In this document: piece by piece, positions 50,156-59,593 of the stretch
Layout: the number at the start of each line of letters is the position of its first letter
Numbering within the stretch: position 1 is the first letter of the stretch
Assembly (NCBI RefSeq): GCF_027460265.1
Contig: NZ_JAPZBC010000001.1
Coordinates: 3,929,001 to 3,993,000 of the forward strand
Source: Streptomyces sp. WMMC940
GTDB taxonomy: Bacteria > Actinomycetota > Actinomycetes > Streptomycetales > Streptomycetaceae
Reading direction: 5' to 3'
Length of the DNA stretch: 64,000 bases
Notes under the pieces: generated by a model
The model's input: only the letters and a program-made list of their open reading frames with translations
Databases searched by the model: none
Told to the model about the DNA's origin: nothing
Made by a program: the position numbers and the translations under genes

Positions 50156-52399
50156 CTCGACACCGTCAAGCACGCCACCGAGACGCCCGAGACCGAGCAG
50201 CCCTGGAAGGACCTCGGCCTCAAGGAGGACGAGTACGCGCGCATCCGCGAGATCCTCGGCCGCCGCCCGACCGGCGCCGAGCTCGCCATGTACTCCGTCA
50301 TGTGGTCCGAGCACTGCTCGTACAAGAGCAGCAAGGTCCATCTGAAGCAGTTCGGCGAGAAGGCCCCCGAGAACGACGCGCTGCTCGTCGGCATCGGCGA
50401 GAACGCGGGCGTCGTCGACGTCGGCCAGGGCTACGCGGTCACCTTCAAGGTCGAGTCGCACAACCACCCCAGCTACATCGAGCCCTACCAGGGCGCGGCC
50501 ACCGGTGTCGGCGGCATCGTCCGGGACATCCTCGCGATGGGCGCCCGGCCGGTGGCGGTCATGGACCCGCTGCGCTTCGGCGCCGCGGACCACCCCGACA
50601 CCAAGCGCGTGCTGCCCGGTGTCGTGGCGGGCATCGGCGGCTACGGCAACTGCCTGGGCCTGCCCAACATCGGAGGCGAGGTCGTCTTCGACTCCTGCTA
50701 TCAGGGCAACCCGCTGGTCAACGCGCTGTGCGTGGGCGTCATGAAGCACGAGGACATCCACCTGGCCAAGGCGTCCGGCGCGGGCAACAAGGTCATCCTG
50801 TACGGCGCCCGTACCGGCGGTGACGGCATCGGCGGCGTCTCCGTGCTCGCCTCCGAGACCTTCGACGACACGAAGCCCGCCAAGCGGCCCGCGGTCCAGG
50901 TCGGCGACCCGTTCCAGGAGAAGCTCCTCATCGAGTGCACCCTGGAGGTCTTCCAGGAGAAGCTGGTCGCCGGCATCCAGGACCTCGGTGGCGCCGGTCT
51001 CTCCTGTGCCACCTCCGAACTGGCCTCCGCGGGCTCCGGCGGTATGCGCGTCGAGCTCGACACCGTGCCGCTGCGCGACGCGACCCTCTCGCCCGAGGAG
51101 ATCCTCATGAGCGAGTCGCAGGAGCGCATGTGCGCGATCGTCGAGCCGCGGCACGTCGACCGCTTCATGGAGATCTGCGAGAAGTGGGACGTCATCGCCA
51201 CCGTGATCGGTGAGGTGACGGAGGGCGAGCGGCTGGAGATCTTCTGGCACGGCGAGCAGATCGTCGACGTGCCGCCGGGCACCGTCGCCCACGAGGGCCC
51301 GACGTACCACCGCCCGTACGCCCGTCCCGAGTGGCAGGACGCGCTCCAGGCGGACGACGCGGGCAGGCTGCCCCGTCCGGCCTCGTCCGAGGAACTGCGC
51401 GAGCAGGTCCTGAAGCTGGTCGCGTCGCCGAACCAGGCCGCCAAGTCCTGGATCACGGACCAGTACGACCGCTTCGTGCAGGGCAACACCGTGCTCGCCC
51501 AGCCCGAGGACGCCGGCATGGTCCGCATCGACCCGGACACCAACCTCGGTGTGGCGGTCGCGACGGACGGCAACGGCCGTTACGCGAAGCTCGACCCGTA
51601 CACGGGCGCGCAGCTCGCCCTGGCCGAGGCGTACCGCAACGTCGCCGCGTCGGGTGCCAAGCCGCTCGCCGTCTCCGACTGCCTGAACTTCGGTTCGCCC
51701 GAGGACCCGGCCGTCATGTGGCAGTTCGCCGAGGCCACCCGTGGTCTTGCGGACGGCTGCCAGCGGCTCGGCACCCCCGTGACCGGCGGCAACGTCTCGC
51801 TCTACAACCAGACGGGCGAGACGGCGATCCACCCGACACCGGTCGTGGCCGTGCTCGGTGTGATCGACGACGTGACGCGCCGTACGCCGATCGCGTTCGC
51901 CGAGGAGGGCCTGCTGCTCTACCTGCTGGGCGACACGCGCGAGGAGTTCGGCGGGTCGGCCTGGTCCCAGGTGGTCCACGACCACCTCGGCGGTCTGCCG
52001 CCGAAGGTCGACCTGGACCGGGAGAGGCTGCTCGCGGAGATCCTGATCGCGGGCTCCCGCGACGGGATGATCGACGCGGCGCACGACCTGAGCGACGGCG
52101 GTCTGATCCAGGCGGTCACCGAGTCCTGCCTGCGCGGCGGGCGGGGCGTCCGGCTGGTCGTGCCGGACGGTCTCGACGCCTTCACGTTCCTCTTCTCCGA
52201 GTCCGCGGGCCGGGCCGTCGTCGCGGTGCCCCGCAGCGAGGAGCTCCGTTTCACCGACATGTGCGGTGCGCGGGGGCTCCCGGCCCACCGCGTCGGCGTG
52301 GTCGACGGGGACGCGGTGGAGGTGCAGGGCGAGTTCACCGTCCCGCTGAGCGAGCTGCGCGCCGCGCACGAGGTGACGGTGCCGGCGCTGTTCGCCTGA
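50150..52399 (+). CDS. purL: FGAM synthase large subunit PurL
   Basis: The 749-residue enzyme forms FGAM from FGAR, ATP and ammonia. Motifs: [60 protein letters not shown] (His-x-x-Pro site), [15 protein letters not shown] and [15 protein letters not shown]. Length is that of small PurL working with PurQ and PurS. The GTG start at 50150 gives the family N-terminus. Confidence 0.97.
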   Translation: MTLDTVKHATETPETEQPWKDLGLKEDEYARIREILGRRPTGAELAMYSVMWSEHCSYKSSKVHLKQFGEKAPENDALLVGIGENAGVVDVGQGYAVTFKVESHNHPSYIEPYQGAATGVGGIVRDILAMGARPVAVMDPLRFGAADHPDTKRVLPGVVAGIGGYGNCLGLPNIGGEVVFDSCYQGNPLVNALCVGVMKHEDIHLAKASGAGNKVILYGARTGGDGIGGVSVLASETFDDTKPAKRPAVQVGDPFQEKLLIECTLEVFQEKLVAGIQDLGGAGLSCATSELASAGSGGMRVELDTVPLRDATLSPEEILMSESQERMCAIVEPRHVDRFMEICEKWDVIATVIGEVTEGERLEIFWHGEQIVDVPPGTVAHEGPTYHRPYARPEWQDALQADDAGRLPRPASSEELREQVLKLVASPNQAAKSWITDQYDRFVQGNTVLAQPEDAGMVRIDPDTNLGVAVATDGNGRYAKLDPYTGAQLALAEAYRNVAASGAKPLAVSDCLNFGSPEDPAVMWQFAEATRGLADGCQRLGTPVTGGNVSLYNQTGETAIHPTPVVAVLGVIDDVTRRTPIAFAEEGLLLYLLGDTREEFGGSAWSQVVHDHLGGLPPKVDLDRERLLAEILIAGSRDGMIDAAHDLSDGGLIQAVTESCLRGGRGVRLVVPDGLDAFTFLFSESAGRAVVAVPRSEELRFTDMCGARGLPAHRVGVVDGDAVEVQGEFTVPLSELRAAHEVTVPALFA

Positions 52400-52412
52400 G
52401 TCGCCGACACGG

Positions 52413-52451
52413 CGGAGTCCCCGCCCGGGCACGGTCCGGGCGGGGACTCCG
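52413..52451 (+). terminator. 16-bp hairpin terminator after purL
   Basis: CGGAGTCCCCGCCCGG (52413-52428) and CCGGGCGGGGACTCCG (52436-52451) pair perfectly around a 7-nt loop, 13 bp past the purL stop. It ends the purSQL operon. Confidence 0.75.
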
Positions 52452-52489
52452 TCGTGTGCGGGCACGAATCGCGTCGCCTCGGATCGGCA

Positions 52490-52630
52490 ACGCTCACCGA
52501 GGAGCCGCTGGACGACGACCGGTCGGAGTTCGCCGACGCCTTCGCGGCCCTGGGGCATCCGATGCGGCTGCGCCTGCTGCGCGAGACCGTCGACGGCCGC
52601 CGCGAGGCGGCCGAGCTCTCCGGGCCGGCG
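52490..52630 (+). pseudogene. Fragment of an ArsR-type regulator
   Basis: The forward frame has DDDRSEFADAFAALGHPMRL-RLLRETVDGRREAAELSG, the first two helices of an ArsR-like winged helix. It then goes into unrelated sequence with no recognition helix or wing. It looks like a truncated regulator gene. Confidence 0.5.
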
Positions 52631-52685
52631 TCCCGTGCACCTGGCACGGGGTGGGTGTGCCGCGCGACGCGGAGACGTCCACCGC

Positions 52686-53090
52686 TCAGCCTGCGGCGCC
52701 CCAGAAAGCGTCCGCCTCGTCGATGTCCTGAACGCACTCGTCGATGTCGGAGATCTTGCCGCCGACGATCGTGAACCAGAGTCCGCCGGGCATCTCGATC
52801 CCGCGGTCGCCACGGTCGGCGTAGTACGTGTGGACGGCCATCACATGCCCGCGGCCGTCGGGGAAGGCGCCCCTGAGCTCGACCCGCAGGGTGCCGCCAG
52901 TGAGCTCACCGAGCTCCCGGTACAGATCAAGGATGTTGTCCTGGCCCTTGTAGTGCCCCGAGATCCGGCTGCCGCCGGGCACGTGGTGCACGCAGTCCGC
53001 CGTCAGCAGGGAGCGGAGGGTCTCCATGTCACCCCTGCCGAACGCCTCGTAGCCCCGGCGGACCAGGGCGGTGTGCGGGTGCTCGGACAT
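52686..53090 (-). CDS. SnoaL/NTF2-like protein
   Basis: The 134-residue protein (ATG 53090, RBS GGAAGGAG) shows the cone fold pattern: HTALVRRGYEAFGRGDMETL, LLTADCVHHVPGGSRISGHY, KGQDNILDLYRELGELTGGT, and WFTIVGGKISDIDECVQDID. SnoaL-like proteins are isomerases, hydrolases or binding proteins; the ligand is unknown. It is convergent with purL's terminator region. Confidence 0.88.
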   Translation of the reverse strand: MSEHPHTALVRRGYEAFGRGDMETLRSLLTADCVHHVPGGSRISGHYKGQDNILDLYRELGELTGGTLRVELRGAFPDGRGHVMAVHTYYADRGDRGIEMPGGLWFTIVGGKISDIDECVQDIDEADAFWGAAG

Positions 53091-53211
53091 GTCCGCCACA
53101 CTCCTTCCTCGCCGTTACGGCCCCCCTTCATCGTCCGCCGGGCACGGGCCGGTCGCCAGGCAGCCGCCTCGGCCCGGGTCGGTGTCCGAGGGGCGGGTTA
53201 GTCTCGGCCCC

Positions 53212-54006
53212 ATGCCACCGGCCAGGAAGCGCGCCCGCAGATACGACCCCGTCAGGCTCCGCACCGCCGTCCTCGCGCAGTTCGGACATGTCCGGGAAGC
53301 CGTGGGGGGTCTGACGACCGAGCAGCTGGCACTGCCGACCCGGCTCGGGGACTGGACCGTCCGCGAACTGGCGGCGCACATCGCGCAGACGTTCGGCGCC
53401 GTCGCCGGGGCCCTCGACCTCCCGGAGCCGGCGAGGGCCGATGTGACGCTCCTGGACCGGCCCCTCCCGACCGCCGAGTGGGCCGGCGCCGTCGGCGGGG
53501 GCACGGGCACGGCGGTGGCAGCCTCCGAGGACCTCCCGGCCCTGTACGCGCGGACTGCGGGGGAGGTCGAATCCGCGCTGGCGGGCGTGTCCGGCGAGCG
53601 GCTCGTCCAGACCGGGGCCGGTGCCGTGCGGCTCGCCGACCACCTCGTCACCCGTGCCGTGGAACTGGTCGTCCACACCGACGACCTGGCGGACGCCACC
53701 GGCCTGGACCTCCCGTACGACCGCCAGGCGCTCGCCGCCTGTGTGCGGCTGCTCGCCGACGCGCTCGCCGCGAAGGCCCCCGGCGGCTCGGTGGAGCTGA
53801 GGATTCCGCCGTACGCCGTGGTGCAGTGCGTCGAGGGGCCCCGGCACACCCGCGGCACACCCCCGAACGTCGTCGAGACCGACCCGCTGACCTGGGTCCG
53901 GCTCGCCACGGGACGCGAGGACTGGGCGGCGGCGCGGGAGGCGGCGAGGGTGAGCGCGAGCGGCGAGCGTTCCGACCTGTCGGCGCTGCTTCCCGTGACG
54001 GCCTGA
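53212..54006 (+). CDS. Maleylpyruvate isomerase/DinB-like protein with sterol-carrier-like C-terminus
   Basis: The 264-residue protein begins MPPARKRARRYDPVRLRTAV and has the mycothiol-dependent isomerase N-terminal bundle (LTTEQLALPTRLGDWTVREL, AAHIAQTFGAVAGALDL with a metal His; DHLVTRAVELVVHTDDLADA) followed by an SCP2-like end (VELRIPPYAVVQCVEGPRHT). It may use mycothiol or bind a lipid. TAGTCT (53199-53204) lies 7 nt before the ATG, so the mRNA is probably leaderless. Confidence 0.85.
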   Translation: MPPARKRARRYDPVRLRTAVLAQFGHVREAVGGLTTEQLALPTRLGDWTVRELAAHIAQTFGAVAGALDLPEPARADVTLLDRPLPTAEWAGAVGGGTGTAVAASEDLPALYARTAGEVESALAGVSGERLVQTGAGAVRLADHLVTRAVELVVHTDDLADATGLDLPYDRQALAACVRLLADALAAKAPGGSVELRIPPYAVVQCVEGPRHTRGTPPNVVETDPLTWVRLATGREDWAAAREAARVSASGERSDLSALLPVTA

Positions 54007-54050
54007 CTGCTCCCGGGGAACCTCAGCCCCGCCCGTCCCGTCCGAACGAC

Positions 54051-54893
54051 ATGCGTACTCAACTGATCGTTCCCACGGTGGCCGCGCTGACGGCCGCGAT
54101 CACGCTGACGGCCTGCGGCTCCCAGAAGGGCCCGGGCCAGGGTGCGGGGGACGACGCGGGCGGCTCCGTGCGGCCCGCGGCGCCCGTCACCGGCGTGCAC
54201 TGGACCGTCCAGCACGTGACCGTCGACGGCAAGAGGTCCGAGGCCCCGACCGGGGCCCATGTGGAGTTCACGACCGGGGAAGCGGGCAAGGACGGCGCGA
54301 AGGGCCGCGCCGAGGGCAACTACGGCTGCAACCACTTCGGGGCCGATGTGACGATCGAGGGCGACACCATCACCGTCGGGCGCGGTCAGATGACGGAGAT
54401 GGGCTGCCCTCAGGGCGTCGCGGGCTTCGAGGAGGCCCTGCGCACGGCCTTCTCCGGTGAGCTGAAGGCGAAGGTGTCGGGGAGGAACCTGACCCTGGCC
54501 GCCGCCGGGGGCGACTCCATCGCGCTGAGCGCGCAGCCCGCCGCCCCGCTCGCGGGCACCAAGTGGACCGTCACCTCTCTGCTCAAGGAGGAGACGACCG
54601 CCTCGCTGCCGCCCGGCACCGAGGGCAGGGCCCACTTCGTCATCGGCAAGGACGGCTCGCTGAGCGGCAATCTCGGCTGCAACGACTTCCGCGCCGAGGC
54701 TAAGACGTCCGGGTCGACGCTCACCGTCGGCCGGCTGTCCAGCACTCGCAAGATGTGCGCGGGTACCGCCGGGATGCTCGAGAAGGCCGTGACCGAGGCC
54801 CTCACGGGCAAGGTGTCGTACGAGCTGGACCACCGCAGTCTGACCCTCACCTCCGCGGACACCGGCAGGGGAGTGGCGGCGACGGCCGGGTGA
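54051..54893 (+). CDS. META-domain lipoprotein (two META/HslJ-like domains)
   Basis: The 280-residue protein starts MRTQLIVPTVAALTAAITLT with the lipobox LTAC (Cys22). Two META domains follow: first VTGVHWTVQHVTVDG ... GNYGCNHFGADVTIEGDTIT, MTEMGCPQGV; second LAGTKWTVTSLLKEE ... GNLGCNDFRAEAKTSG, SSTRKMCAGTAG. Each has the paired Cys of the family. It is attached to the outer face of the membrane; HslJ-like proteins are linked to stress and drug resistance. Confidence 0.92.
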   Translation: MRTQLIVPTVAALTAAITLTACGSQKGPGQGAGDDAGGSVRPAAPVTGVHWTVQHVTVDGKRSEAPTGAHVEFTTGEAGKDGAKGRAEGNYGCNHFGADVTIEGDTITVGRGQMTEMGCPQGVAGFEEALRTAFSGELKAKVSGRNLTLAAAGGDSIALSAQPAAPLAGTKWTVTSLLKEETTASLPPGTEGRAHFVIGKDGSLSGNLGCNDFRAEAKTSGSTLTVGRLSSTRKMCAGTAGMLEKAVTEALTGKVSYELDHRSLTLTSADTGRGVAATAG

Positions 54894-55135
54894 CGCGGAC
54901 GGAGGACCGGGTCGCAGGGACGGCCCCGCACGGTGGCTGCCCCCGGCCCGGCCCGGCCCCGCTCGGGCGTGCGGAGAGTGATGTGCGGCACGCCCTTCCG
55001 CCCCACCTACTCGCCCGTAGGACCCCCCAAAGGCTTTATTACGCGGCTTTTGTGTGAACCTCCGACCCGGTGGGGGCGGTTCTGTGCCGCGTCCCCAATT
55101 CGGACCAGTGGTCGATCTCGCCTACACTCGGTGCC

Positions 55136-56653
55136 GTGCCACGTGGTGACGGACGACTCAACCACGACCTGCTCCCCGGCGAGAAGGGCCCCCAGGACGC
55201 TTGCGGCGTCTTCGGTGTCTGGGCTCCGGGTGAAGAGGTCGCCAAGCTCACGTACTTCGGGCTCTACGCCCTCCAACACCGGGGCCAGGAATCCGCGGGC
55301 ATCGCGGTCAGCAACGGCTCCCAGATCCTCGTCTTCAAGGACATGGGCCTCGTGTCCCAGGTCTTCGACGAGACCTCACTCGGTTCCCTCCAGGGTCATA
55401 TCGCGGTCGGTCACGCCCGCTACTCGACCACGGGTGCCTCCGTGTGGGAGAACGCGCAGCCGACCTTCCGGGCGACCGCCCACGGCTCCATCGCGCTCGG
55501 CCACAACGGCAACCTGGTGAACACGGCCCGGCTCGCCGAGATGGTCGCCGACCTGCCCCGCCAGGACGGCCGCGCCACCCAGGTCGCCGCCACCAACGAC
55601 ACCGACCTCGTGACCGCGCTGCTCGCCGGGCAGACCGACGAAGACGGCAAGCCCCTCACCGTCGAGCAGGCGGCCGCCAAGGTCCTCCCCGACGTCCGCG
55701 GCGCCTTCTCCCTCGTCTTCATGGACGAGGACACGCTGTACGCCGCGCGCGACCCGCAGGGCATCCGCCCGTTGGTCCTCGGTCGGCTCGAGCGCGGCTG
55801 GGTGGTCGCCTCCGAGTCCGCCGCCCTGGACATCTGCGGCGCGAGCTTCGTCCGCGAGATCGAGCCGGGCGAGCTCATCGCGATCGACGAGAACGGCATC
55901 CGCACCTCCCGCTTCGCAGAAGCGAAGCCCAAGGGCTGTGTCTTCGAGTACGTCTACCTCGCCCGCCCCGACACCGACATCGCCGGCCGCAACGTCTACC
56001 TCTCCCGCGTGGAGATGGGCCGCCGCCTGGCGAAGGAGGCGCCCGTCGAGGCCGATCTCGTCATAGCGACCCCGGAGTCCGGCACCCCCGCCGCCATCGG
56101 CTACGCGGAGGCATCGGGCATCCCCTACGGCTCGGGCCTGGTCAAGAACGCCTACGTGGGCCGGACCTTCATCCAGCCCTCCCAGACGATCCGGCAGCTG
56201 GGCATCCGCCTCAAGCTGAACCCGCTCAAGGAAGTCATCAAGGGCAAGCGGCTCGTGGTGGTCGACGACTCGATCGTCCGCGGCAACACCCAGCGCGCCC
56301 TGGTGAGGATGCTCCGCGAGGCCGGCGCCGCCGAGGTGCACATCCGGATCTCGTCCCCGCCCGTCAAGTGGCCGTGCTTCTTCGGCATCGATTTCGCGAC
56401 CCGTGCCGAGCTGATCGCCAACGGCATGACGATCGACGAGATCGGCACCTCGCTGGGCGCCGACTCGCTCGCGTACATCTCCATCGACGGCATGATCGAG
56501 GCCACGACCATCGACAAGCCGAACCTGTGCCGCGCCTGCTTCGACGGCGAGTACCCGATGGAACTGCCCGACCCCGAGCTGCTCGGCAAGCAGCTTCTGG
56601 AGACCGAGCTTGCGGGCGGCGCGGACGCCGCCGACGCGCTCCGTCGTCCGTGA
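55136..56653 (+). CDS. purF: Amidophosphoribosyltransferase
   Basis: The 505-residue enzyme catalyses the first step of purine synthesis. A short propeptide precedes the catalytic Cys in ACGVFGVWAPGEEV. The glutaminase part has LYALQHRGQESAGIAVSNG and LGHNGNLVNT; the PRTase part has VVVDDSIVRGNTQRALVRML. Cys in NLCRACFDGEYP and CVFEYVYLARP fit Fe-S-containing B. subtilis-type PurF. GTG 55136 is 7 nt after TACACT (55123-55128) without RBS. Confidence 0.97.
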   Translation: MPRGDGRLNHDLLPGEKGPQDACGVFGVWAPGEEVAKLTYFGLYALQHRGQESAGIAVSNGSQILVFKDMGLVSQVFDETSLGSLQGHIAVGHARYSTTGASVWENAQPTFRATAHGSIALGHNGNLVNTARLAEMVADLPRQDGRATQVAATNDTDLVTALLAGQTDEDGKPLTVEQAAAKVLPDVRGAFSLVFMDEDTLYAARDPQGIRPLVLGRLERGWVVASESAALDICGASFVREIEPGELIAIDENGIRTSRFAEAKPKGCVFEYVYLARPDTDIAGRNVYLSRVEMGRRLAKEAPVEADLVIATPESGTPAAIGYAEASGIPYGSGLVKNAYVGRTFIQPSQTIRQLGIRLKLNPLKEVIKGKRLVVVDDSIVRGNTQRALVRMLREAGAAEVHIRISSPPVKWPCFFGIDFATRAELIANGMTIDEIGTSLGADSLAYISIDGMIEATTIDKPNLCRACFDGEYPMELPDPELLGKQLLETELAGGADAADALRRP

Positions 56654-56689
56654 CAAGGTCCCGTCATTCCAACCGAAAGATCCCAGGCA

Positions 56690-57754
56690 ATGTCTGAGAC
56701 AGGTGCTTCCTACGCTGCCGCGGGCGTCGACATCGAGGCGGGCGACCGCGCCGTCGAGCTGATGAAGGAGTGGGTGAGGAAGACCCGCCGCCCCGAGGTC
56801 CTCGGCGGCATCGGCGGCTTCGCCGGCCTCTTCGACGCCTCCGCCCTCAAGCGCTACGAGCGCCCGCTGCTCGCCTCCGCCACCGACGGCGTCGGCACCA
56901 AGGTCGACCTCGCGCGCCAGATGGGCGTGTACGACTCGATCGGCCACGACCTCGTCGCGATGGTCATGGACGACATCGTCGTGTGCGGCGCCGAGCCGCT
57001 CTTCATGACCGACTACATCTGCGTCGGCAAGGTCCACCCGGAGCGCGTGGCCGCCATCGTCAAGGGCATCGCCGAGGGCTGTGTCCTCGCCGGCTGCGCC
57101 CTGGTCGGCGGCGAGACCGCCGAACACCCGGGTCTGCTGGGGCCGGACGACTTCGACGTCGCCGGCGCCGGTACGGGCGTCGTGGAGGCCGACCGGCTGC
57201 TGGGCGCCGATCGCATCCGTACGGGGGATGCGGTGATCGCGATGGCGTCATCGGGCCTTCACTCGAACGGGTACTCGCTCGTGCGGCACGTGGTCTTCGA
57301 CCGGGCGGGCTGGACGCTCGACCGGGAGATCCCGGAGTTCGGCCGCACCCTCGGCGAGGAACTGCTCGAGCCCACCAGGATCTACTCGCTGGACTGCCTG
57401 GCTCTGACCCGGACCACCGAGGTGCACGCCTTCAGCCACATCACCGGCGGCGGGCTCGCCGCCAACCTGGCGCGCGTGCTGCCGGACGGCCTGCACGCGG
57501 TCGTCGACCGGTCGACGTGGACGCCGGGCGCGGTCTTCGACCTCGTCGGCGGCGCCGGCCGGGTGGAGCGCGCGGAGCTGGAGAAGACCCTCAACATGGG
57601 CGTGGGGATGATGGCGGTCGTTCCGCAGGAGTCGGTCGACGCCGCCCTGACGACCCTCGCCGACCGCGGTGTCGACGCGTGGGTCGCCGGTGAGGTCACC
57701 GAGCGCGGGGAGCACACCACCGGCGCCGGGATGGTCGGCGACTACGCGAGCTGA
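56690..57754 (+). CDS. purM: Phosphoribosylformylglycinamidine cyclo-ligase
   Basis: The 354-residue AIR synthetase shows ASYAAAGVDIEAGDRAVELM, GGFAGLFD, ATDGVGTKVDLARQMGVYDS, GHDLVAMVMDDIVVCGAEPL, LVGGETAEHPG and HITGGGLAANLARVLPDG. It follows purF by 36 bp and is probably co-transcribed with it. Confidence 0.97.
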   Translation: MSETGASYAAAGVDIEAGDRAVELMKEWVRKTRRPEVLGGIGGFAGLFDASALKRYERPLLASATDGVGTKVDLARQMGVYDSIGHDLVAMVMDDIVVCGAEPLFMTDYICVGKVHPERVAAIVKGIAEGCVLAGCALVGGETAEHPGLLGPDDFDVAGAGTGVVEADRLLGADRIRTGDAVIAMASSGLHSNGYSLVRHVVFDRAGWTLDREIPEFGRTLGEELLEPTRIYSLDCLALTRTTEVHAFSHITGGGLAANLARVLPDGLHAVVDRSTWTPGAVFDLVGGAGRVERAELEKTLNMGVGMMAVVPQESVDAALTTLADRGVDAWVAGEVTERGEHTTGAGMVGDYAS

Positions 57755-57764
57755 ACAGCACAGA

Positions 57765-57795
57765 ACCCGGTCCGGGGCTGGGCCTCGGACCGGGT
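57765..57795. terminator. Hairpin between purM and the DUF3073 gene
   Basis: ACCCGGTCCG (57765-57774) and CGGACCGGGT (57786-57795) form a 10-bp perfect stem between two convergent genes. Confidence 0.65.
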
Positions 57796-57817
57796 CTGAA
57801 GAATGCAGGTGCAGGCG

Positions 57818-58066
57818 TCAAGCACCGCGACGCTGTGACGACGGACCGGACTCCTCGTCCTCGTCCTCGTCGTCGTTGTACATATCCGCGTAGCGGGCGT
57901 ACGGGTCGTCGTCCTCGTCGTCCTCGAACGGCTCCGCGTTCGGCGGTTGACTCGAAGTCGATGCGCCCAGCTCGCTGGCCAGACGTGAGAGATCCGTCCC
58001 ACCGCTGTTGTACTTCAGCTGGCGGGCGACCTTCGTCTGCTTGGCCTTGGCCCGGCCGCGCCCCAT
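57818..58066 (-). CDS. DUF3073 family protein
   Basis: The 82-residue protein starts MGRGRAKAKQTKVARQLKYN-SGGTDLSRLASELGAS, the conserved DUF3073 start, with an acidic tail (FEDDEDDDPYARYADMYNDD) and a basic final tip. ATG 58066 is the family start; a longer frame to 58213 is unsupported. DUF3073 is a common actinobacterial protein of unknown function. Confidence 0.9.
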   Translation of the reverse strand: MGRGRAKAKQTKVARQLKYNSGGTDLSRLASELGASTSSQPPNAEPFEDDEDDDPYARYADMYNDDEDEDEESGPSSQRRGA

Positions 58067-58289
58067 GGCTCGACCCCCTCGGTGACGGGGCTCGACGGCC
58101 CCAGAGTCTTGACACGCGTTCATGGTTCGGAGCGGGCTCTCCGTGGAGAGACCGGTCCGTAGGGCTTCAACGGTACCTGCTTCCGCGGCCATACGGTACG
58201 CCGCCCGCATCACGTGCCACCCCGCAGGACCCGCGAGGCGCCCCGTCCTCGCTGGTCAACCGCGATTTTAACCTCTTCTCGGCGGGCGG

Positions 58290-58330
58290 CTCGCCGACCG
58301 GCGTGAGTCTTGTCTCCCCCGGTCGGCGAG
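58290..58330 (-). terminator. Hairpin after vdh
   Basis: CTCGCCGACCGG (58290-58301) and CCGGTCGGCGAG (58319-58330) form a perfect 12-bp stem with a 17-nt loop, 17 bp past the stop of the minus-strand vdh gene. Confidence 0.6.
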
Positions 58331-58346
58331 GAGCACCCGCGGGATG

Positions 58347-59438
58347 CTATCGGCGACGCGCCTCCGCCATCCGCTGCTCCGCGATGCGGTCCGCGGCCGC
58401 GGCCGGCGGAATGCCGTCCTCATTCGCACGTGCGAATATCGCCAGCGTGGTGTCGAAGATCTTCGACGCCTTCGCCTTGCACCGGTCGAAGTCGAAGCCG
58501 TGCAGCTCGTCGGCGACCTGGATGACCCCGCCCGCGTTCACGACGTAGTCGGGTGCGTAGAGGATGCGGCGGTCGGCGAGGTCCTTCTCGACGCCGGGGT
58601 GCGCGAGCTGGTTGTTGGCGGCGCCGCACACGATCCGGGCGGTCAGCACGGGAACCGTCTCGTCGTTCAGCGCGCCCCCGAGGGCGCAGGGGGCGTAGAT
58701 GTCGAGGCCCCCCATGGACTCCGCACGGATCAGCTCGTCCGTGTCCCGGGCCACCCGCACCTGCGGGAACTTGTCCGTGATCCGGCGCACCGACTCCTCG
58801 CGAACATCGGTGACGACGACCTCGGCCCCGTCCTCCAGCAGGTGCTCGACCAGGTAGTGGCCGACCTTGCCGACGCCGGCCACGCCCACCTTGCGGCCGC
58901 GCAGCGTGGGGTCGCCCCACTCTGCTTGCGCGGAGGCGCGCATGCCCTGGAAGACGCCGTAGGCGGTGAGGACGGACGAGTCGCCGGCGCCGCCGTTCTC
59001 GGGGGAGCGGCCCGTGGTCCAGCGGCACTCGCGGGCCACCACGTCCATGTCGGCCACGTAGGTGCCGACGTCGCAGGCCGTGACGTAACGGCCGCCGAGG
59101 GACGCGACGAACCGGCCGTAGGCCAGCAGCAGCTCCTCGGTCTTGATCCGCTCCGGGTCTCCGATGATCACGGCCTTGCCGCCGCCGTGGTCGAGGCCGG
59201 CCATGGCGTTCTTGTACGACATCCCCCGGGAGAGGTTCAGCGCGTCGGCGACGGCGGCTTCCTCGGAGGCGTACGGGTAGAAGCGGGTGCCGCCGAGGGC
59301 AGGGCCCAGGGCGGTGGAGTGGATGGCGATGACGGCCTTCAAACCACTGGCGCGGTCCTGGCAGAGCACGACTTGCTCATGTCCGCCCTGGTCCGAGTGG
59401 AACAGGGTGTGCAGGACGCCGTCGGTCACATCGGTCAC
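58347..59438 (-). CDS. vdh: Valine (branched-chain amino acid) dehydrogenase
   Basis: The 363-residue NAD-dependent enzyme deaminates valine and related amino acids to 2-oxo acids, feeding fatty acid and polyketide starter pools. Motifs: [20 protein letters not shown], the catalytic Lys in [35 protein letters not shown], dinucleotide-binding [20 protein letters not shown] and [20 protein letters not shown] 59438 ([12 protein letters not shown]) has GGGAG 7 nt upstream and matches the remembered family start, better than TTG 59453. Confidence 0.95.
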   Translation of the reverse strand: MTDVTDGVLHTLFHSDQGGHEQVVLCQDRASGLKAVIAIHSTALGPALGGTRFYPYASEEAAVADALNLSRGMSYKNAMAGLDHGGGKAVIIGDPERIKTEELLLAYGRFVASLGGRYVTACDVGTYVADMDVVARECRWTTGRSPENGGAGDSSVLTAYGVFQGMRASAQAEWGDPTLRGRKVGVAGVGKVGHYLVEHLLEDGAEVVVTDVREESVRRITDKFPQVRVARDTDELIRAESMGGLDIYAPCALGGALNDETVPVLTARIVCGAANNQLAHPGVEKDLADRRILYAPDYVVNAGGVIQVADELHGFDFDRCKAKASKIFDTTLAIFARANEDGIPPAAAADRIAEQRMAEARRR

Positions 59439-59593
59439 GGTGGTGACTCCCAAGTACGAAGCGGCGATTGCGGGCCCTCCTGCGGGTGGGGAGGGACCCG
59501 ATGGGCAAGAGAGTAAGTCCTACGGAGGGGTAGATCGGTCCCAGTGCTCAGGATCACCCTCTCCCGGAGTACGTGCGTGGAAGGATCTGTGAC

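Noticed and set aside
49166..52813. Open frame of over 1200 codons on the minus strand across purQ-purL
   Set aside because: It is the antisense shadow of high-GC purQ/purL coding; no family motifs and an Asp/Val/Gly/Arg-biased composition.
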